64,000 nucleotides of DNA from Austropuccinia psidii (Eukaryota; Basidiomycota; Pucciniomycetes; Pucciniales; Sphaerophragmiaceae). Positions within the stretch are counted from its first letter, which is position 1; each line of letters begins with the position of its first letter. The stretch lies in assembly GCA_023105745.1 (NCBI GenBank), contig JALGQZ010000016.1, positions 26,343,154-26,407,153 of the forward strand, given 5' to 3'. The position numbers were made by a program, and so were the translations under genes. This document shows, piece by piece, positions 10,709-22,139 of the stretch. The notes below the pieces were generated by a model that was not told the origin of the DNA, did no database searches, and saw only the letters and a program-made list of their open reading frames with translations.

Positions 10709-11243
10709 GAGAAGGAAGCCTTGAAACAGCTTCCTGAGGCCTCAAGCTGGCCCAAATTCTCTGGATCAGGAGAATATGATCATATGGAACCCATAGATTA
10801 TATTGATGGACTCTTCATTGATATACCAAGCATACCAGACGACTGGTCACTGCTAGATTGAATACTGCATTTGAAGGTCATGCCAGTATATGGTACACAG
10901 AAATGAAAGAAATCCATGGCAGAAGAAACTGTACATGGTGGAAGATTCAAATCATCCAAAAGTACAGTAATGGAACTTGGATATGGGAAAAGACCGTATC
11001 ATTTGAAAATGACAAATACTCTGTGGACAAAAAAACATATGAGTGGTGTCTTAGACAGTCTAAAAGACTTAAAGCCATTGATGCTCAGATGAACATCCAA
11101 ATGAGGAATCACAAACTTCTGACACAATTGCCAGGAGAACTAGAGCATTCATTAAAATGCAGATGCAACCAAAATTGCACTCTAGATGACATTGCCAACA
11201 CCTTACAAGACATAATGAAAAGGACTAATATAGGGAAATTAAT
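10709..11243 (+). pseudogene. B capsid (retrotransposon gag) fragment, interrupted by A
   Basis: Translation gives the capsid-like region: YDHME near the start, then NTAFEGHASIWYTEMKEIHG, IIQKYSNGTWIW, LTQLPGELEHSLKCRCNQNC and TLQDIMKRTNIGK. A one-base deletion near 10848 (TGGTCACTGC versus TGGATTACTGC in B') shifts the frame. The remaining open part, 10858-11243, continues past 11243 only into the A LTR. The rest of Gag resumes at 21535. This piece supplies the insertion site of A. Confidence 0.85.
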
Positions 11244-13166
11244 TGTGAGCCTTGAGGTATATTTTACATACCCAAATAGGCCACAATTATCTTAAAAAGA
11301 AATTTTGAATCATGCAAAACTCATAAGTCATGCATATATCCAAAATTCATCATTTTCAATTTCAGAAAAGATGAATAACTTTTTATTGAGTAAGTAAATC
11401 CATGGATTTAAGACCAGATTTGGATTCTACACAAAAATTGACCTAGGGTAGCTCCATAGAGTGAATAAGCTCAATTTAAGTATTTGAGGTGGTAAAATGG
11501 AAAATACTTCAATACCACATCATTAATACCACATAAAAGATTCGTGAAAATTTTTGTTTTTCTTGATTTTTAGCCAAAATAATGGGAAAGTGAGAAATCC
11601 CATGTTACATATACACTAAGAATAGTGTTATGCATGTTTTGAGCACTTAATATTATGGTATTCTGACATGGACTTTTGGTACACCCATAGTGGATATCTC
11701 ACTTTAAGCTTAAATTACTATTTTGACGTAAAAAATAAGCAAGGGGGACAAAAGACATCAAAGAGAGCCAGGGTACCCAACTTCTGAGGCCTCAGAGGCG
11801 TGGATAGCTCCAGAGCATAGATCCATTGCTCATCTTGGCCCAATTGGTAAACTAAAACTCTTTGGGAACTTGGTTACCAAGTTACACCTACTGTAATTAT
11901 AAGAAAAATAGCAAATAACCTGCTATTTTGACGTGCCAAGAAGGTAATGAGCTACTTAGACTCCTGTAACCACGTCAATTCTTGATGACTTTCCATGACT
12001 AGACCCTAAAAGAGTAATTAAACCCTTTTGGGATCCATATTCATTGATTTACCTCATAGCAACCAGCAAAATACTGCTATTTGCAATTCTACGTAGAAAT
12101 GAGGTAAAGACTTCAAAAATTCATTAAAAATACAATTCTTAATGAATCTTCCTGAAGCTTTCAGGACCAATGAAGAACTGTATTATCTATGGTACAACCA
12201 AAAAGAATTATGGTTTTACTAGTAAAATTAAAAGTTTTACTTACAGTCTATTTTTGACCATTCTACGTGAAACACGGAAGCTTCAAAAATTCACAGTAAT
12301 TACAACCTGCGATGAAATTGGCAATAACATTGATAACTTTGAGAAATCAATGATTATTTTAGAATAAAAGAAGATTTACAGATGTTACTCCTTTTATTCT
12401 TAACCATATTGGGGTTGGTAGTCACATAAAAGCATCAATTAAGTAATTATGATAATCTTACGTGACAACAGATGATGCAATCATTAATCCAAAAAAGGTT
12501 TATTGTTTTCTCACTCACTGGTTTTTCAGTTTGCTCCATGGAACGCCTCTTTGAGCTGTTGTTGACTTAAAAGAAGCCTATTCTTGCTGTTTTTTCCGTA
12601 TCATCATCTTATCAATTTATTAAATCATTATTACCAACAAGTAAGTATTAGTTAAAGCTATTCTTAAGTGTTTTAAATCTTTCAAAATCATCCAGAAAGA
12701 CGTGAAATCCTAGAATCCAACTATATATTGTTGTAATACTGTTATAAATCCTTTTGATCCCTTAAATCCACAATTCCACGTCAAATTTCTCTACTCTTAT
12801 CTATCAATAAGTTCTTTGGAGTATTAGTGAGTCATTTATTCTTAATTCTTAAAGTTTTTCTCTAGTAATAGTTTTCTTCAAGAATTATCTTTATAATTAT
12901 TCTTGCAAAAGATAATTATATATTAAAATAATTTTATTATTTTAATAAAGAAGTTTTTATTATTGAATTCTTCTTGTAATTGATTCTAGTAGACAATTAC
13001 TTGCTCACTGTTAAAATCACTAGTAGTGCTTAACACGTGAAAGAAATAATTTTTTAATTATTTAATTGTGGTTATAATAATACTTTATTATTATATTTCA
13101 TAAGAACAGACAAAGTACTGTTGATTAATAGTAATATTATCATCAGTTTCATAGTCACATCTTACA
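11244..13166 (+). repeat. A 5' LTR
   Basis: TGTGAGCC to CTTACA, 1923 bp, AT-rich. It carries the promoter for A. I counted about 15 CpGs, of which about 9 are inside ACGT (for example 11730, 11933, 12092, 12266, 12464, 12703 and 13034). The frame at 12170-12367 is judged to be chance. Confidence 0.95.
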
Positions 13167-13184
13167 TTTGGGGGCCTGGCCGTG
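13167..13184 (+). promoter_or_regulatory. A primer-binding-site candidate
   Basis: TTTGGGGGCCTGGCCGTG lies directly after the 5' LTR, matching the same position in B, E and A'. The following 20 bases (ending GAACCTT) are also similar in A, A', B and E. The primer tRNA is not identified. Confidence 0.6.
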
Positions 13185-13555
13185 TTTTTTGAACCTTGTA
13201 CCCTTAATTAATATGTTTTTAAGCTCTAAAATATATTAATTTAATAATTTTTTCTTTCAATTTAAAGTTAAAATAATTCTTATTTTTGAAATTGTTTTGG
13301 AAATCTTTTCATTGAGGAATTTGGTTTAATTTTATACTGTTTTTACACGTGGCTTTTTCACATCCAAAAACTTATAAAATTATTCTTTGAGTTACTCTGA
13401 ATTAATTTTCATTCAAAATCTTAAATTTTAATTCTTTTTCTTTAAAAAGAATAATTTTTTTAATATTAAAAAATAATAAAATTCATAAAAAATCTTTTAA
13501 AAATATCTTAAAACACAAAAATAATTTCTTTTATCATATTTTTTTTCTCTTTTAA
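13185..13555 (+). other. A leader, AT-rich
   Basis: Non-coding AT-rich leader. It ends with a long pyrimidine run and TTTTAAG just before 13555, and A' has TTTTTTTCTAG at the same place, so this could be a splice acceptor like the one before ORF0 of B. No clear donor was found. Confidence 0.4.
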
Positions 13556-13754
13556 GTGTCTTTAATCAAATACTGTGCAGCTGGTAACAGACTCAGTAAA
13601 AGATACATCAATAGTCCAGAATCTTCAGAAGCAGAATCTGAAGACAGTATTGAGGTGCAGATTGCTAAAAGAGGCACCTTATTCAACTCAGAAAAAGCTA
13701 AATTACCACCAAAAGGTGTGTATTTTATCTTATATTTTCACCTTTTATCTTTAA
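13556..13754 (+). CDS. A leader ORF, first part
   Basis: An open frame from GTG 13556 without an ATG. The first 55 codons (containing SPESSEAESEDSIE) have a recognisable but frame-broken counterpart in A' (60792-60980). The frame stays open to 13933, but homology with A' suggests that protein coding switches to the frame of 13755-14543. A 70-75 nt intron with GTGTGTATTT at about 13716 and CATACCAG ending at about 13790 could do this. I annotate only the upstream part, at low confidence. Confidence 0.35.
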
Positions 13755-14543
13755 ATGGACATGAAAATGGTGCATACCAGAAATGGAAGCAACTATTCAG
13801 TCCAACCAGATGGATGTGGACAAGGAAGAGGCAAGACCAAATCCAGAAGTGCCAAATCTTCCACAAGAAAGGCACATATGGAGGATGCCAGAGTTGCCCC
13901 CCATTCCCCAAGGTCTGTACCAACAGATTTTGACGTAAATTCTGAGCCTGAACTGATTTATGGTAATATTTCCAGGGCTGAACCACTTTCAGGTGGCAGC
14001 AATAGAAATATATCAATGCCAGTACAAAAACTGGTTCAGAGAAGCCAAGGAAGAGGAGTGGGAAATCTGCCCAAGCCTTTGGCAGGGGGCCATGAACTCC
14101 TACTTACACATCAAGAGCTTTCTGGGTCAGGAGAAGACTCTAGAACTCTTAGGAGGATGGAGCCCCCTGTCTTGCAAAGACAAGGTCAAAAAGATAAAGA
14201 ATTGGTTGAAGAACCAAAGTCTTTTATCCATAGACCAGAAGAAAGAGTTGGAAATGACTCCAGCTTTGGAGACAGAGGCACCAGTGGCATCTACCAGCTC
14301 GAAACCAGCTCCAGAAGCGCCCAAGGACAAGCCCAAAGGACCTCAAAGAAACAGAGAGGTCCCAAGAACCATCAAGGCAAGGGCAAAGGCAAAGCCAATT
14401 GGGACAGACCTTACCCACAAGGGTACAGGATCCCCAAATTGGAGCCTTCAGCCATGGACAGTGTCTTCAATAGGGCCAGAACTCTTATGGAATTCACAGC
14501 CAAGGAGCAGGAAAGGATGAACAGGACTTTTCCACGCAAATAA
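13755..14543 (+). CDS. A gag-region ORF alpha (N-terminal Gag frame)
   Basis: A 262-codon frame starting ATG 13755. It is rich in Ser, Gln, Arg, Pro and Lys, with a KNHQGKGKGKANW block near the end, resembling the N-terminal part of rust-fungus Gag-Pol gene models as I recall them. The A' counterpart (60605-60790 and the end of 60008-60520) shows the same text split over frames. It overlaps ORF beta (13960-14520), and its end overlaps the Gag-Pol frame. How it joins Gag-Pol (frameshift or splicing) is not visible. Confidence 0.45.
   Translation: MDMKMVHTRNGSNYSVQPDGCGQGRGKTKSRSAKSSTRKAHMEDARVAPHSPRSVPTDFDVNSEPELIYGNISRAEPLSGGSNRNISMPVQKLVQRSQGRGVGNLPKPLAGGHELLLTHQELSGSGEDSRTLRRMEPPVLQRQGQKDKELVEEPKSFIHRPEERVGNDSSFGDRGTSGIYQLETSSRSAQGQAQRTSKKQRGPKNHQGKGKGKANWDRPYPQGYRIPKLEPSAMDSVFNRARTLMEFTAKEQERMNRTFPRK
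13960..14520 (+). CDS. A gag-region ORF beta, overlapping
   Basis: A 186-codon frame inside the alpha region. Residues about 45-100 look like a helical protein (MNSYLHIKSFLGQEKTLELL, then KDKVKKIKNWLKNQ). The same segment is open in A' (60008-60520), where one base fewer after GGGGGC fuses it to the alpha-frame text upstream. Its position and character parallel ORF1 of B, so it may be the homologous Gag component. No known domain was recognised. Confidence 0.45.
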   Translation: MVIFPGLNHFQVAAIEIYQCQYKNWFREAKEEEWEICPSLWQGAMNSYLHIKSFLGQEKTLELLGGWSPLSCKDKVKKIKNWLKNQSLLSIDQKKELEMTPALETEAPVASTSSKPAPEAPKDKPKGPQRNREVPRTIKARAKAKPIGTDLTHKGTGSPNWSLQPWTVSSIGPELLWNSQPRSRKG

Positions 14544-14593
14544 ATGATGTACATAGAAGTATTAGTGTAGAAATTGGCAAACTTGAGTCAAAG

Positions 14594-15532
14594 TTGAAGC
14601 AAATTACATTAGACATCAATGATTTAAAGAAAAATGACAAGCAACATTCTGATTGGCATCAATTGACAACTGTCACCCTTGAGTCAATTAGCAATGCTTG
14701 TGAAAGAATTGAGACCCAATGTCAAAATAATGACACAGAGGATCCTTCCATTTTTAAAGTAAATGATAGACTTAAAACTCTTGAAGACCATGTCTTACAA
14801 ATAGTTAAGAACACCAATCAATTTGCTATACATTTAGCAAAAAGTGACAGTGAGCAGCAGAAATTGAAGAATGATATAATTGCAAGTGTGGAGCAAGTTC
14901 ATAAGAATCATGAACCACATATGCCAAGACATTCTACACCTTTGACTGAAGAAAAACTTTCTGTCAAAGAAAGTTTGACTCCATTCTTAGGAGAAAATGC
15001 CTACTCTGCAAGAGATATTCCCAAAATAGAAGAATGGCCAACATTCTCTGGTGAAGGAGAATATAACCATATTGAATTCATCAGAACTATTGATATGTTG
15101 CAGGAAGACTTTAATATACCTGATGAGATCATAGTGGGAAAACTACACTGTTTGTTTACCAGAACTGCAAAGAAATGGTATTACAAAATGAGGATTGATC
15201 ATGGTAAACATGACTGGTCTTGGTGGAAATCTGAAGTGATTACCAAATGGGCCAATAATTCTTGGAGGTTTAAAATGGAGAATGCTTTTGAAAGTGCCAT
15301 TTTTAATTCAGAAAAAGACAAACCACTTACTTGGTTCTTCAAACAAAAAGACAGATTATCTGCTTTACACCCAGATATGTCTGACACTATGATTAATATG
15401 AAAATATTAAGAAAGTGTGGAGGAGAACTAGAACATGCTATCAAAAGAAGATGTGTGGAACCTTGTTCAACAGAGGACTACATTAATGCTATGGAAGATA
15501 TAATTACCAGGAGAAGAATTGGTAAGACTTGA
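14594..15532 (+). CDS. A gag, capsid part of the Gag-Pol frame
   Basis: A 312-codon frame. Residues 1-110 are coiled-coil-like (Lys/Asp/Asn/Gln-rich). From about 140 onward comes the capsid-like retrotransposon gag domain (EEWPTFSGEGEYNH, FTRTAKKWYYKMRIDHGKHD, LRKCGGELEHAIKRR). It ends at TGA 15530-15532, where A' has TGG and reads on. The same frame also carries TAG at 14471-14473, where A' has a sense codon. The frame is identical with that of the zinc knuckle and Pol, so I read the whole as one Gag-Pol polyprotein with three nonsense codons. Confidence 0.8.
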   Translation: MKQITLDINDLKKNDKQHSDWHQLTTVTLESISNACERIETQCQNNDTEDPSIFKVNDRLKTLEDHVLQIVKNTNQFAIHLAKSDSEQQKLKNDIIASVEQVHKNHEPHMPRHSTPLTEEKLSVKESLTPFLGENAYSARDIPKIEEWPTFSGEGEYNHIEFIRTIDMLQEDFNIPDEIIVGKLHCLFTRTAKKWYYKMRIDHGKHDWSWWKSEVITKWANNSWRFKMENAFESAIFNSEKDKPLTWFFKQKDRLSALHPDMSDTMINMKILRKCGGELEHAIKRRCVEPCSTEDYINAMEDIITRRRIGKT

Positions 15533-15847
15533 ATTAAAAACCCAATAGAGTCCAAAATAGTCTCAAAGATTCCTAGAGAGGAGAGAAGACCAGAAAGACC
15601 TGTCTTGAAGTGTCATAAATGTGGAAGTACTTCACATTTAGCCAACACTTGTCCTAAGAAGACAAAAATTAATGAAGTTCAAGTCATTGAAGAAATTCAG
15701 TGTACTGAAGAGAAAGAGGAGTCTGATCAAGATTCTGCAGTCTCTGAAGATACACCAGTGGAGGACTATCCCATTGAAAACATTTCAGCTTTCTTTGGGG
15801 TCACAGAAGTCCATACCCACTTGCCACAGTACAGTGAAGATTGCTGA
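15533..15847 (+). pseudogene. A nucleocapsid zinc-knuckle segment between two stops
   Basis: The frame between TGA 15530 and TGA 15845 carries one CCHC knuckle, CHKCGSTSHLANTC (C-X2-C-X4-H-X4-C), for binding element RNA. An acidic linker follows (EEKEESDQDSAVSEDT) and then VTEVHTHLPQ. A' reads through the position of the second TGA with TAC but has its own TAG eight codons earlier. The segment shares its frame with Pol downstream. Confidence 0.85.
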
Positions 15848-15874
15848 AACCTGATCAATATCCAAGATGCCAGA

Positions 15875-18800
15875 ATGTGTAAAACAAAACCTGCTAGAGG
15901 AAAGGGTTATACTGCTGGAGCATCATGTATCACATCAGTTCTGATGAGTGATATTGAAGCCAAAGTAAATTTGGATACAGGGGCATTTTGCACTTGTGTT
16001 GGCAAAGATTATCTCCAAATTATACTTCCTGAATGGAAAAAGCATCTATTACCAATAGAAGGTGTACAATTCAGTAGTGCCAGTAACAATATGTACCCCT
16101 TGGGCATATTGGACACTAATATTGTATTCCCACATCCAGCAGGAAGTGTAAGAATGAAAACTGAGATTGTAGTAATGGATAATTGCACATCTCAGCACAT
16201 CATTCTTGGAAATGATTACTTAAATATTTATGGTATTGATATAAATAACCATAAAGACAGATATTTCACAATTGGAGATAACAAGAGACAAAAATTTTCT
16301 TTCTCCAATATGCCAAAACAGATATCTGTAGTATCTTCTGTCAAAGATATTTACAAAGATGAATTTGTGACTAATCAACTTGTTGAAGCACAAATAAATC
16401 AATCATTTTCACCAAAGATGAGGAATGAGCTTATTAATGTGTTATACACATATAAAAATGCATTTGCCTCTGATAATGAACCATTAGGCGCTATAAGAGG
16501 ACATGAAGTTGATATTACTCTTAATATTGACAGACCATATCCGCCAGTACTTAGAAGACCAGCTTATCCAGCCAGTCCCAGAGCTAGAGAGGCCTTGGAA
16601 AAACATATCCAAGAGTTGATCCAACTTGGTGTGCTAAGGAAAGTAGGCCATAATGAGGAAGTTGAAGTGACAACACCTGTTATTATTGCATGGCATAATG
16701 ATAAGTCAAGAATGGTTGGAGATTTTAGAGCTTTGAATACCTACACAGTTCCAGATAGGTATCCAATCCCTAGAATTCAAGAAACCTTGACTCAATTGTC
16801 TAAAGCCAAGTATATAACATCAATGGATGCATTGAAAGGCTTCCATCAAAATGTTTTGACGCCTAAAGCTAAGAAATTACTTAGAATTATCACTCACTCT
16901 GCCATTTTTGAGTATCTTAGAATGCCATTTGGCATTAAAAATGCTCTATCTCATTATCGAAGAATGATGAATACCATCTTCCCCACAGAGTTGTCTGAAA
17001 GATGGCTTATCATTTATATTGATGATATTATTATATGTTCTGACTCATGGTCTTTGCACCTTGAAAGACTTGCAAGAGTACTTCATAAAGTTGCAGAAGT
17101 GAACATGAAAATTTCACTTAAGAAATGCAATTTTGGTTTTGAAGAACTCAAAGCATTAGGACATGTTGTTTCTGGTTTGTGCTTGGGTATTGACAAGAAT
17201 AAAGTAGCAGCAGTGTTACTTAAACCAATACCCCAGAATAAAAAAGAAATGATGTCTTTTCTTTGGTTTGCCATTTACTATAGGCAACACCTGAAAGATT
17301 TTGCAATTCTAGCCAAATCACTCTATAGAATCTGTGATCAACAGACTGTATTTGAGATGACACAGGAAAGAATTAAAGCTTATGAGAAGATAAAGAAAGC
17401 CCTTACAGAAGCACCTTTACTCCTCATGCCTGACTGGAATATTCCTTTTAAATTGTACATTGATGCATGTGGAGATGGACTAGGGGCAGCCCTACATCAA
17501 GTCCAGATTATTGATGACAAACCTACAGAAGGACCAGTTTGTTATATCTCAAGACAAATCAAACCAACAGAAGCCAGGTATGGTGCAAGCCAAATGGAGT
17601 GCTTATGTTTGGTATGGGCACTTGAGAAACTACACTATTATCTTGATGGCAGTGTTTTTGAAGTGATAACTGACTGTAATGCCGTGAAATCACTTCTTAA
17701 CATGAAAACTCCCAACAGAAATATGTTGAGATGGCAAATAGCCATTCAAGAATATAGAGGAAACATGACTATAGTTCATAAAGCAGGAAACATTCACAAG
17801 AATGCTGATGGACTTAGTAGATGGGCTTTAGCCAACACTCCTGATAACCCAGCTTATGTACCTTTGGAAGCTGAACCACAGATTCCAATTGAAGGAATTA
17901 ACATAACTGATATTGGGACTGAATTCTTTGAAGAGGTCAGAGAGTCTTATAAACAAGACAAGAATTGCCATATCTTGACTTCTTTATTGGATAAAGACTG
18001 CAAAGATACATCTTTGGTTAATGCACTAGATGAAGTTTGGAAAAATTCCTATTCTGAAGGAAGATTTCACTTGTTTGATGGGATTATTTACCATAGAACA
18101 AAACACTCTTGTGTGATGACACTGTGTAGTAGATTACTTATCAATACCATTCTTCATGAATGCCATGATAGCATTTACTCTGGACACCTATCAGAAGACA
18201 GAACACTTGAAAAAGTGAAGAACTGTGCATGGTGGCCATCTTGGAGAAAAGAAACCATTGAATATTGCCATACCTGTGATAGATGCCAAAAAGCAAACAG
18301 GAGTACAGGCAAGAAATTTGGATTGATGATCCATATTCAAGAACCAAAATCCCCATGGGAAGTTGTTCACATGGATTGGGTCACAGCACTTCCTCCAAGT
18401 GGTGACAAACGTTATAATGCTTGTTTAGTCATTGTAGACAGATATAGCAAAACTCCCATATTCTTACCATGTCATAAAGATGACACTGCTATGGATACAG
18501 CTCTTCTTTTATGGAGTAGAGTTATTTCTCATACAGGGTTATTTAAGAATATCATAAGTGACAGAGATCCCAAATTCACATCTGCACTTTGGACCAATCT
18601 TCATAGATTGTTTGGGACTAAGTTATCATTCTCTACAGCATATCACCCTCAAACAGATGGGCTAGCAGAGAGGATAATTCAAACTTTAGAAGACATGATC
18701 AGGAGATTTTGTGCTTATGGATTAGAATTCAAAGACTCAGATGGCTTTACCCATCACTGGTGCACTCTGATACCTGCATTAGAATTGGAATACAAGACAT

Positions 18801-19468
18801 CAGTCCATTCTTCCACAGGACAAACTCCTGCTATGTTAGAAAAGGGATGGAATCCAAGACTCCCAGCAGACACACTGAGGAAAGACTTGATTGACATTCA
18901 TCCTACAGCTTCCAGCTTCAAATTAATGCTTGATAAAGTAAAACACCATGCAAAACAGAGTATGGATGATGCTTTTGATTATGCAAAACAGAAGTGGGAC
19001 AAGAGTCATAAAGTACCCGACTTCAAAGTAGGGGACTTAGTTCTAGTTTCAACCTTGAATTTTAATAATATCAAAGGCCCAAAGAAACTTAAAGATTCTT
19101 ATGTAGGACCTTTTGTTATTGTTTCTTTACATGGAACCAATGAAGTTCAAGTGGAATTGAGTGGTGAATTGGAAAATAAACACCCCACATTTCCAGTCAG
19201 CTTGATAAAACCTTATCAACCAGCTGATAAAGAATTGTTTCCTTTAAGAAACCCAACTCCTTTAACTGTACCACCTGTGGAACAGAATGCAGACAAAAAG
19301 ATAAAGAAATTCATTAAAGAAAGGAGACTTAGGGGTAAAAATCAAAGAGAATATCTTGTCAGATATAGAAATCCAGTACATGAAGATGAATGGATGGCAG
19401 AATCAGAAATACCTGACTCAGATAAACTCTTAAGAAGATTTAGACATGAAAGAAGGCCACAAGCCTGA
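15875..19468 (+). CDS. pol: A Pol polyprotein (PR-RT-RNase H-IN), 1197 aa, open
   Basis: Makes and integrates the element DNA. Visible in order: aspartic protease DTG at residues 34-36; RT with VGDFRALN and YIDD at 381-384; RNase H with D530 (YIDACGDG), [11 protein letters not shown] and TDCNAVKSL; integrase HHCC region (HECH, GH, CHTCDRC). The DDE residues are D834, D896 and E932 (a D-D-35-E arrangement), followed by a C-terminal basic region. The last 50 residues ([25 protein letters not shown]) look like a degenerate chromodomain. ATG 15875 follows the TGA at 15845; the true product is probably a Gag-Pol fusion. One RT position reads [10 protein letters not shown], where B has CFLGFASYYR. 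All key catalytic residues I looked for are present. Confidence 0.95.
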   Translation: MCKTKPARGKGYTAGASCITSVLMSDIEAKVNLDTGAFCTCVGKDYLQIILPEWKKHLLPIEGVQFSSASNNMYPLGILDTNIVFPHPAGSVRMKTEIVVMDNCTSQHIILGNDYLNIYGIDINNHKDRYFTIGDNKRQKFSFSNMPKQISVVSSVKDIYKDEFVTNQLVEAQINQSFSPKMRNELINVLYTYKNAFASDNEPLGAIRGHEVDITLNIDRPYPPVLRRPAYPASPRAREALEKHIQELIQLGVLRKVGHNEEVEVTTPVIIAWHNDKSRMVGDFRALNTYTVPDRYPIPRIQETLTQLSKAKYITSMDALKGFHQNVLTPKAKKLLRIITHSAIFEYLRMPFGIKNALSHYRRMMNTIFPTELSERWLIIYIDDIIICSDSWSLHLERLARVLHKVAEVNMKISLKKCNFGFEELKALGHVVSGLCLGIDKNKVAAVLLKPIPQNKKEMMSFLWFAIYYRQHLKDFAILAKSLYRICDQQTVFEMTQERIKAYEKIKKALTEAPLLLMPDWNIPFKLYIDACGDGLGAALHQVQIIDDKPTEGPVCYISRQIKPTEARYGASQMECLCLVWALEKLHYYLDGSVFEVITDCNAVKSLLNMKTPNRNMLRWQIAIQEYRGNMTIVHKAGNIHKNADGLSRWALANTPDNPAYVPLEAEPQIPIEGINITDIGTEFFEEVRESYKQDKNCHILTSLLDKDCKDTSLVNALDEVWKNSYSEGRFHLFDGIIYHRTKHSCVMTLCSRLLINTILHECHDSIYSGHLSEDRTLEKVKNCAWWPSWRKETIEYCHTCDRCQKANRSTGKKFGLMIHIQEPKSPWEVVHMDWVTALPPSGDKRYNACLVIVDRYSKTPIFLPCHKDDTAMDTALLLWSRVISHTGLFKNIISDRDPKFTSALWTNLHRLFGTKLSFSTAYHPQTDGLAERIIQTLEDMIRRFCAYGLEFKDSDGFTHHWCTLIPALELEYKTSVHSSTGQTPAMLEKGWNPRLPADTLRKDLIDIHPTASSFKLMLDKVKHHAKQSMDDAFDYAKQKWDKSHKVPDFKVGDLVLVSTLNFNNIKGPKKLKDSYVGPFVIVSLHGTNEVQVELSGELENKHPTFPVSLIKPYQPADKELFPLRNPTPLTVPPVEQNADKKIKKFIKERRLRGKNQREYLVRYRNPVHEDEWMAESEIPDSDKLLRRFRHERRPQA

Positions 19469-19607
19469 ATGTGTCTATAAATGTGCTTTAAATTACTTGA
19501 TCTGAGTAATATGAAGAGGTTGGACAGTGGACATTACCCCCTTTGGGGCCTTATTCTTTTATCACTAATAAAATTGTAGTACAATTTTATTTTTTGGTGG
19601 GAGGGAA
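19469..19607 (+). promoter_or_regulatory. A 3' untranslated region and polypurine tract
   Basis: A short region after the Pol stop ends with GGTGGGAGGGAA immediately before the 3' LTR. This is the expected plus-strand primer for Ty3/gypsy elements. B, B' and A' have similar tracts at the same place. Confidence 0.8.
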
Positions 19608-21529
19608 TGTGAGCCTTGAGGTATATTTTACATACCCAAATAGGCCACAATTATCTTAAAAAGAAATTTTGAATTATGCAAAACCCATAAGTCATGCATA
19701 TATCCAAAATTCATCATTTTCAATTTCAGAAAAGATGAATAACTTTTTATTGAGTAAGTAAATCCATGGATTTAAGACCAGATTTGGATTCTACACAAAA
19801 ATTCACCTAGGGTAGCTCCATAGAGTGAATAAGCTCAATTTAAGTATTTGAGGTGGTAAAATGGAAAATACTTCAATACCACATCATTAATACCACATTA
19901 AAGATTCATGAAAATTTTTGTTTTTCTTGATTTTTAGCCAAAATAATGGTAAAGTGAGAAATCCCATGTTACATATACACTAAGAATAGTGTTATGCATG
20001 TTTTGAGCACTTAATATTATGGTATTCTGACATGGACTTTTGGTACACCCATAGTGGATATCTCACTTTAAGCTTAAATTACTATTTTGACGTAAAAAAT
20101 AAGCAAGGGGGACAAAAGACATCAAAGAGAGCCAGGGTACCCAACTTCTGAGGCCTCAGAGGCGTGGATAGCTCCAGAGCATAGATCCATGGCTCATCTT
20201 GGCCCAATTGGTAAACTAAAAGTCTTTGGGAACTTGGTTACCAAGTTACACCTACTGTAATCACAAGAAAATAGCAAATAACCTGCTATTTTGACGTGCC
20301 AAGGAGGTAATGAGCTACTTAGACTCCTGTAACCACGTCAATTCTTGATGACTTTCCATGGCTAGACCCTCAAAGAGTAATTAAAATCCTTTTGGGATCC
20401 ATATTCATTGATTTACCTCATAGCAACCAGCAAAATACTGCTATTTGCAATTCTACGTAGAAATGAGGTAAAAACCTCAAAAATTCATTAAAAATACAAT
20501 TCTTAATGAATCTTCCTGAAACTTTCAGGAACAATGAAAAACTGTCTTATCTATGGTACAACCAAAAATAATTATGGTTTTACTAGTAAAATTAAAAGTT
20601 TTACTTACAGTCCATTTTTGACCATTCTACGTGAAACACTGAATCTTTAAAAATTCACAGTAATTACAACCTGTGATGAAATTGGCAATAACATTGATAA
20701 CTTTGAGAAATCAATGATTATTTTAGAATAAAAGAAGATTTACAGATGTTACTCCTTTTATTCTTAACCATATTGGGGTTGGTAGTCACGTAAAAGCATC
20801 AATTAAGTAATTATGATAATCTTACGTGACAACAGATGATGCAATCATTAATCCAAAAAGGTTTATTGTTTTCTCACTCACTGGTTTTTCGTTTTGCTCC
20901 ATGGCACGCCTCTGTGAGCTGTTGTTGACTTAAAAGAAGCCTATTCTTGCTGTTTTTTCCATATCATCATCTTATCAATTTATTAAATCATTATTACCAA
21001 CAAGTAGGTATTAGTTAAAGCTATTCTTAAGTGTTTTAAATCTTTCCAAATCATCCAGAAAGACGTGAAATCCTAGAATCCAACTATATATTGTTGTAAT
21101 ACTGTTATAAATCCTTTTGATCCCTTAAATCCACAATTCCACGTCAAATTTCTCTACTCTTATCTATCAATAAGTTCTTTGGAGTATTAGTGAGTCATTT
21201 ATTCTTAATTCTTAAAGTTTTTCTCTAGTAATAGTTTTCTTCAAGAATTATCTTTATAATTATTCTTGCAAAAGATAATTATATATTAAAATAATTTTAT
21301 TATTTTAATAAAGAAGTTTTTATTATTAAATTCTTCTTGTAATTGATTCTAGTAGACAATTCATTGCTCACTGTTAAAATCACTAGTAGTGCTTAACACG
21401 TGAAAGAAATAATTTTTTAATTATTTAATTGTGGTTATAATAATACTTTATTATTATATTTCATAAGAACAGACATAGTACTGTTGATTAATAGTAACAT
21501 TATCATCAGTTTCATAGTCACATCTTACA
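19608..21529 (+). repeat. A 3' LTR
   Basis: TGTGAGCC to CTTACA, 1922 bp, collinear with 11244-13166 and about 98% identical by eye. It is followed by the TTAAT duplication. Confidence 0.95.
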
Positions 21530-22139
21530 TTAATACAATATAAGAGCATTAGTTTCAAAGAGAAACAACCTTTCAGGGTAGAGGTTAAAGACAAACCAAA
21601 AGAAAGGGTGGTAGAAGTGGCAAAGAAGAGGAATTCTTGTCACAATTGTGGTTCAACACACCACTACACCAACAACTGTCCAAAGGCAAAGAATAAAGTC
21701 TATGCCATAGAGAAAGTCCCTGAGCAAGAACCTCCAACAGAGGATTCTGAATCAGAGTCCATGGGTGATGCCATCAGAGAACCATCTGATGATTATCAAG
21801 ACCTAAGAGAGGAATTTCTAGTGGAATACCAAGAGGAAACACCACTGGAAATCCAGGACATACATCTGGAAGCAGGCATGCCACGGGACACTGCTAACAA
21901 GACCTTGTGCACACACACAAGATGCACAAAAATTCCTGGTTACACCAACAAAAGGAATGGCATATATACATGGGACAGGCACAAAAATGACTATTTGTAT
22001 TGACAATTCTCAACACCCACTGATCATTGATAGTGGAGCACACTGGTCCATAGTGGCCAGAAACTATCTGGATACCCACTTACCAAACTGGGAAAAACAG
22101 CTCTTGCCCACTAAGGCAAAGAACTTTAAAAGTGCATGA
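21530..22139 (+). pseudogene. B nucleocapsid and protease segment (after A)
   Basis: B gag resumes after the TTAAT duplication with KSISFKEKQPFRVEVK-like text. The CCHC knuckle is CHNCGSTHHYTNNC, then an acidic linker (EDSESESMGD). A protease region follows with IDSGAHWSIVARNYL in the frame of 21957-22139. A frameshift near 21900-21950 separates knuckle (21608-22003) and protease frames. TGA at 22137-22139 ends it, where B' has TCA. In intact relatives this would be one frame with RT. Confidence 0.85.

Larger units (their letters stand above)
11244..21529 (+). mobile_element. A : Ty3/gypsy element inserted in the gag of B
   Basis: A 10,286-bp element with LTRs of 1923 and 1922 bp, flanked by the perfect duplication TTAAT (11239-11243 and 21530-21534). 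Removing A restores collinearity of B gag with the uninterrupted copy in B' (around 44560-44600). Order: 5' LTR, primer-site-like sequence, leader with overlapping ORFs, gag, protease, RT, RNase H, integrase, polypurine tract, 3' LTR. The LTRs differ at about 43 positions by eye (about 98% identity), so insertion is fairly recent. Pol is open but the gag part carries three in-frame stops. Confidence 0.95.

Noticed and set aside
13166..13200. tRNA gene at the GGGGGCCTGGCC sequences
   Set aside because: No cloverleaf arms could be formed around it. The position after the LTR fits a primer site instead.
15530..15847. Programmed readthrough of the two TGA codons in A gag
   Set aside because: A' has sense codons at both places and a third stop (TAG 14471) exists upstream, so ordinary decay is the simpler reading.
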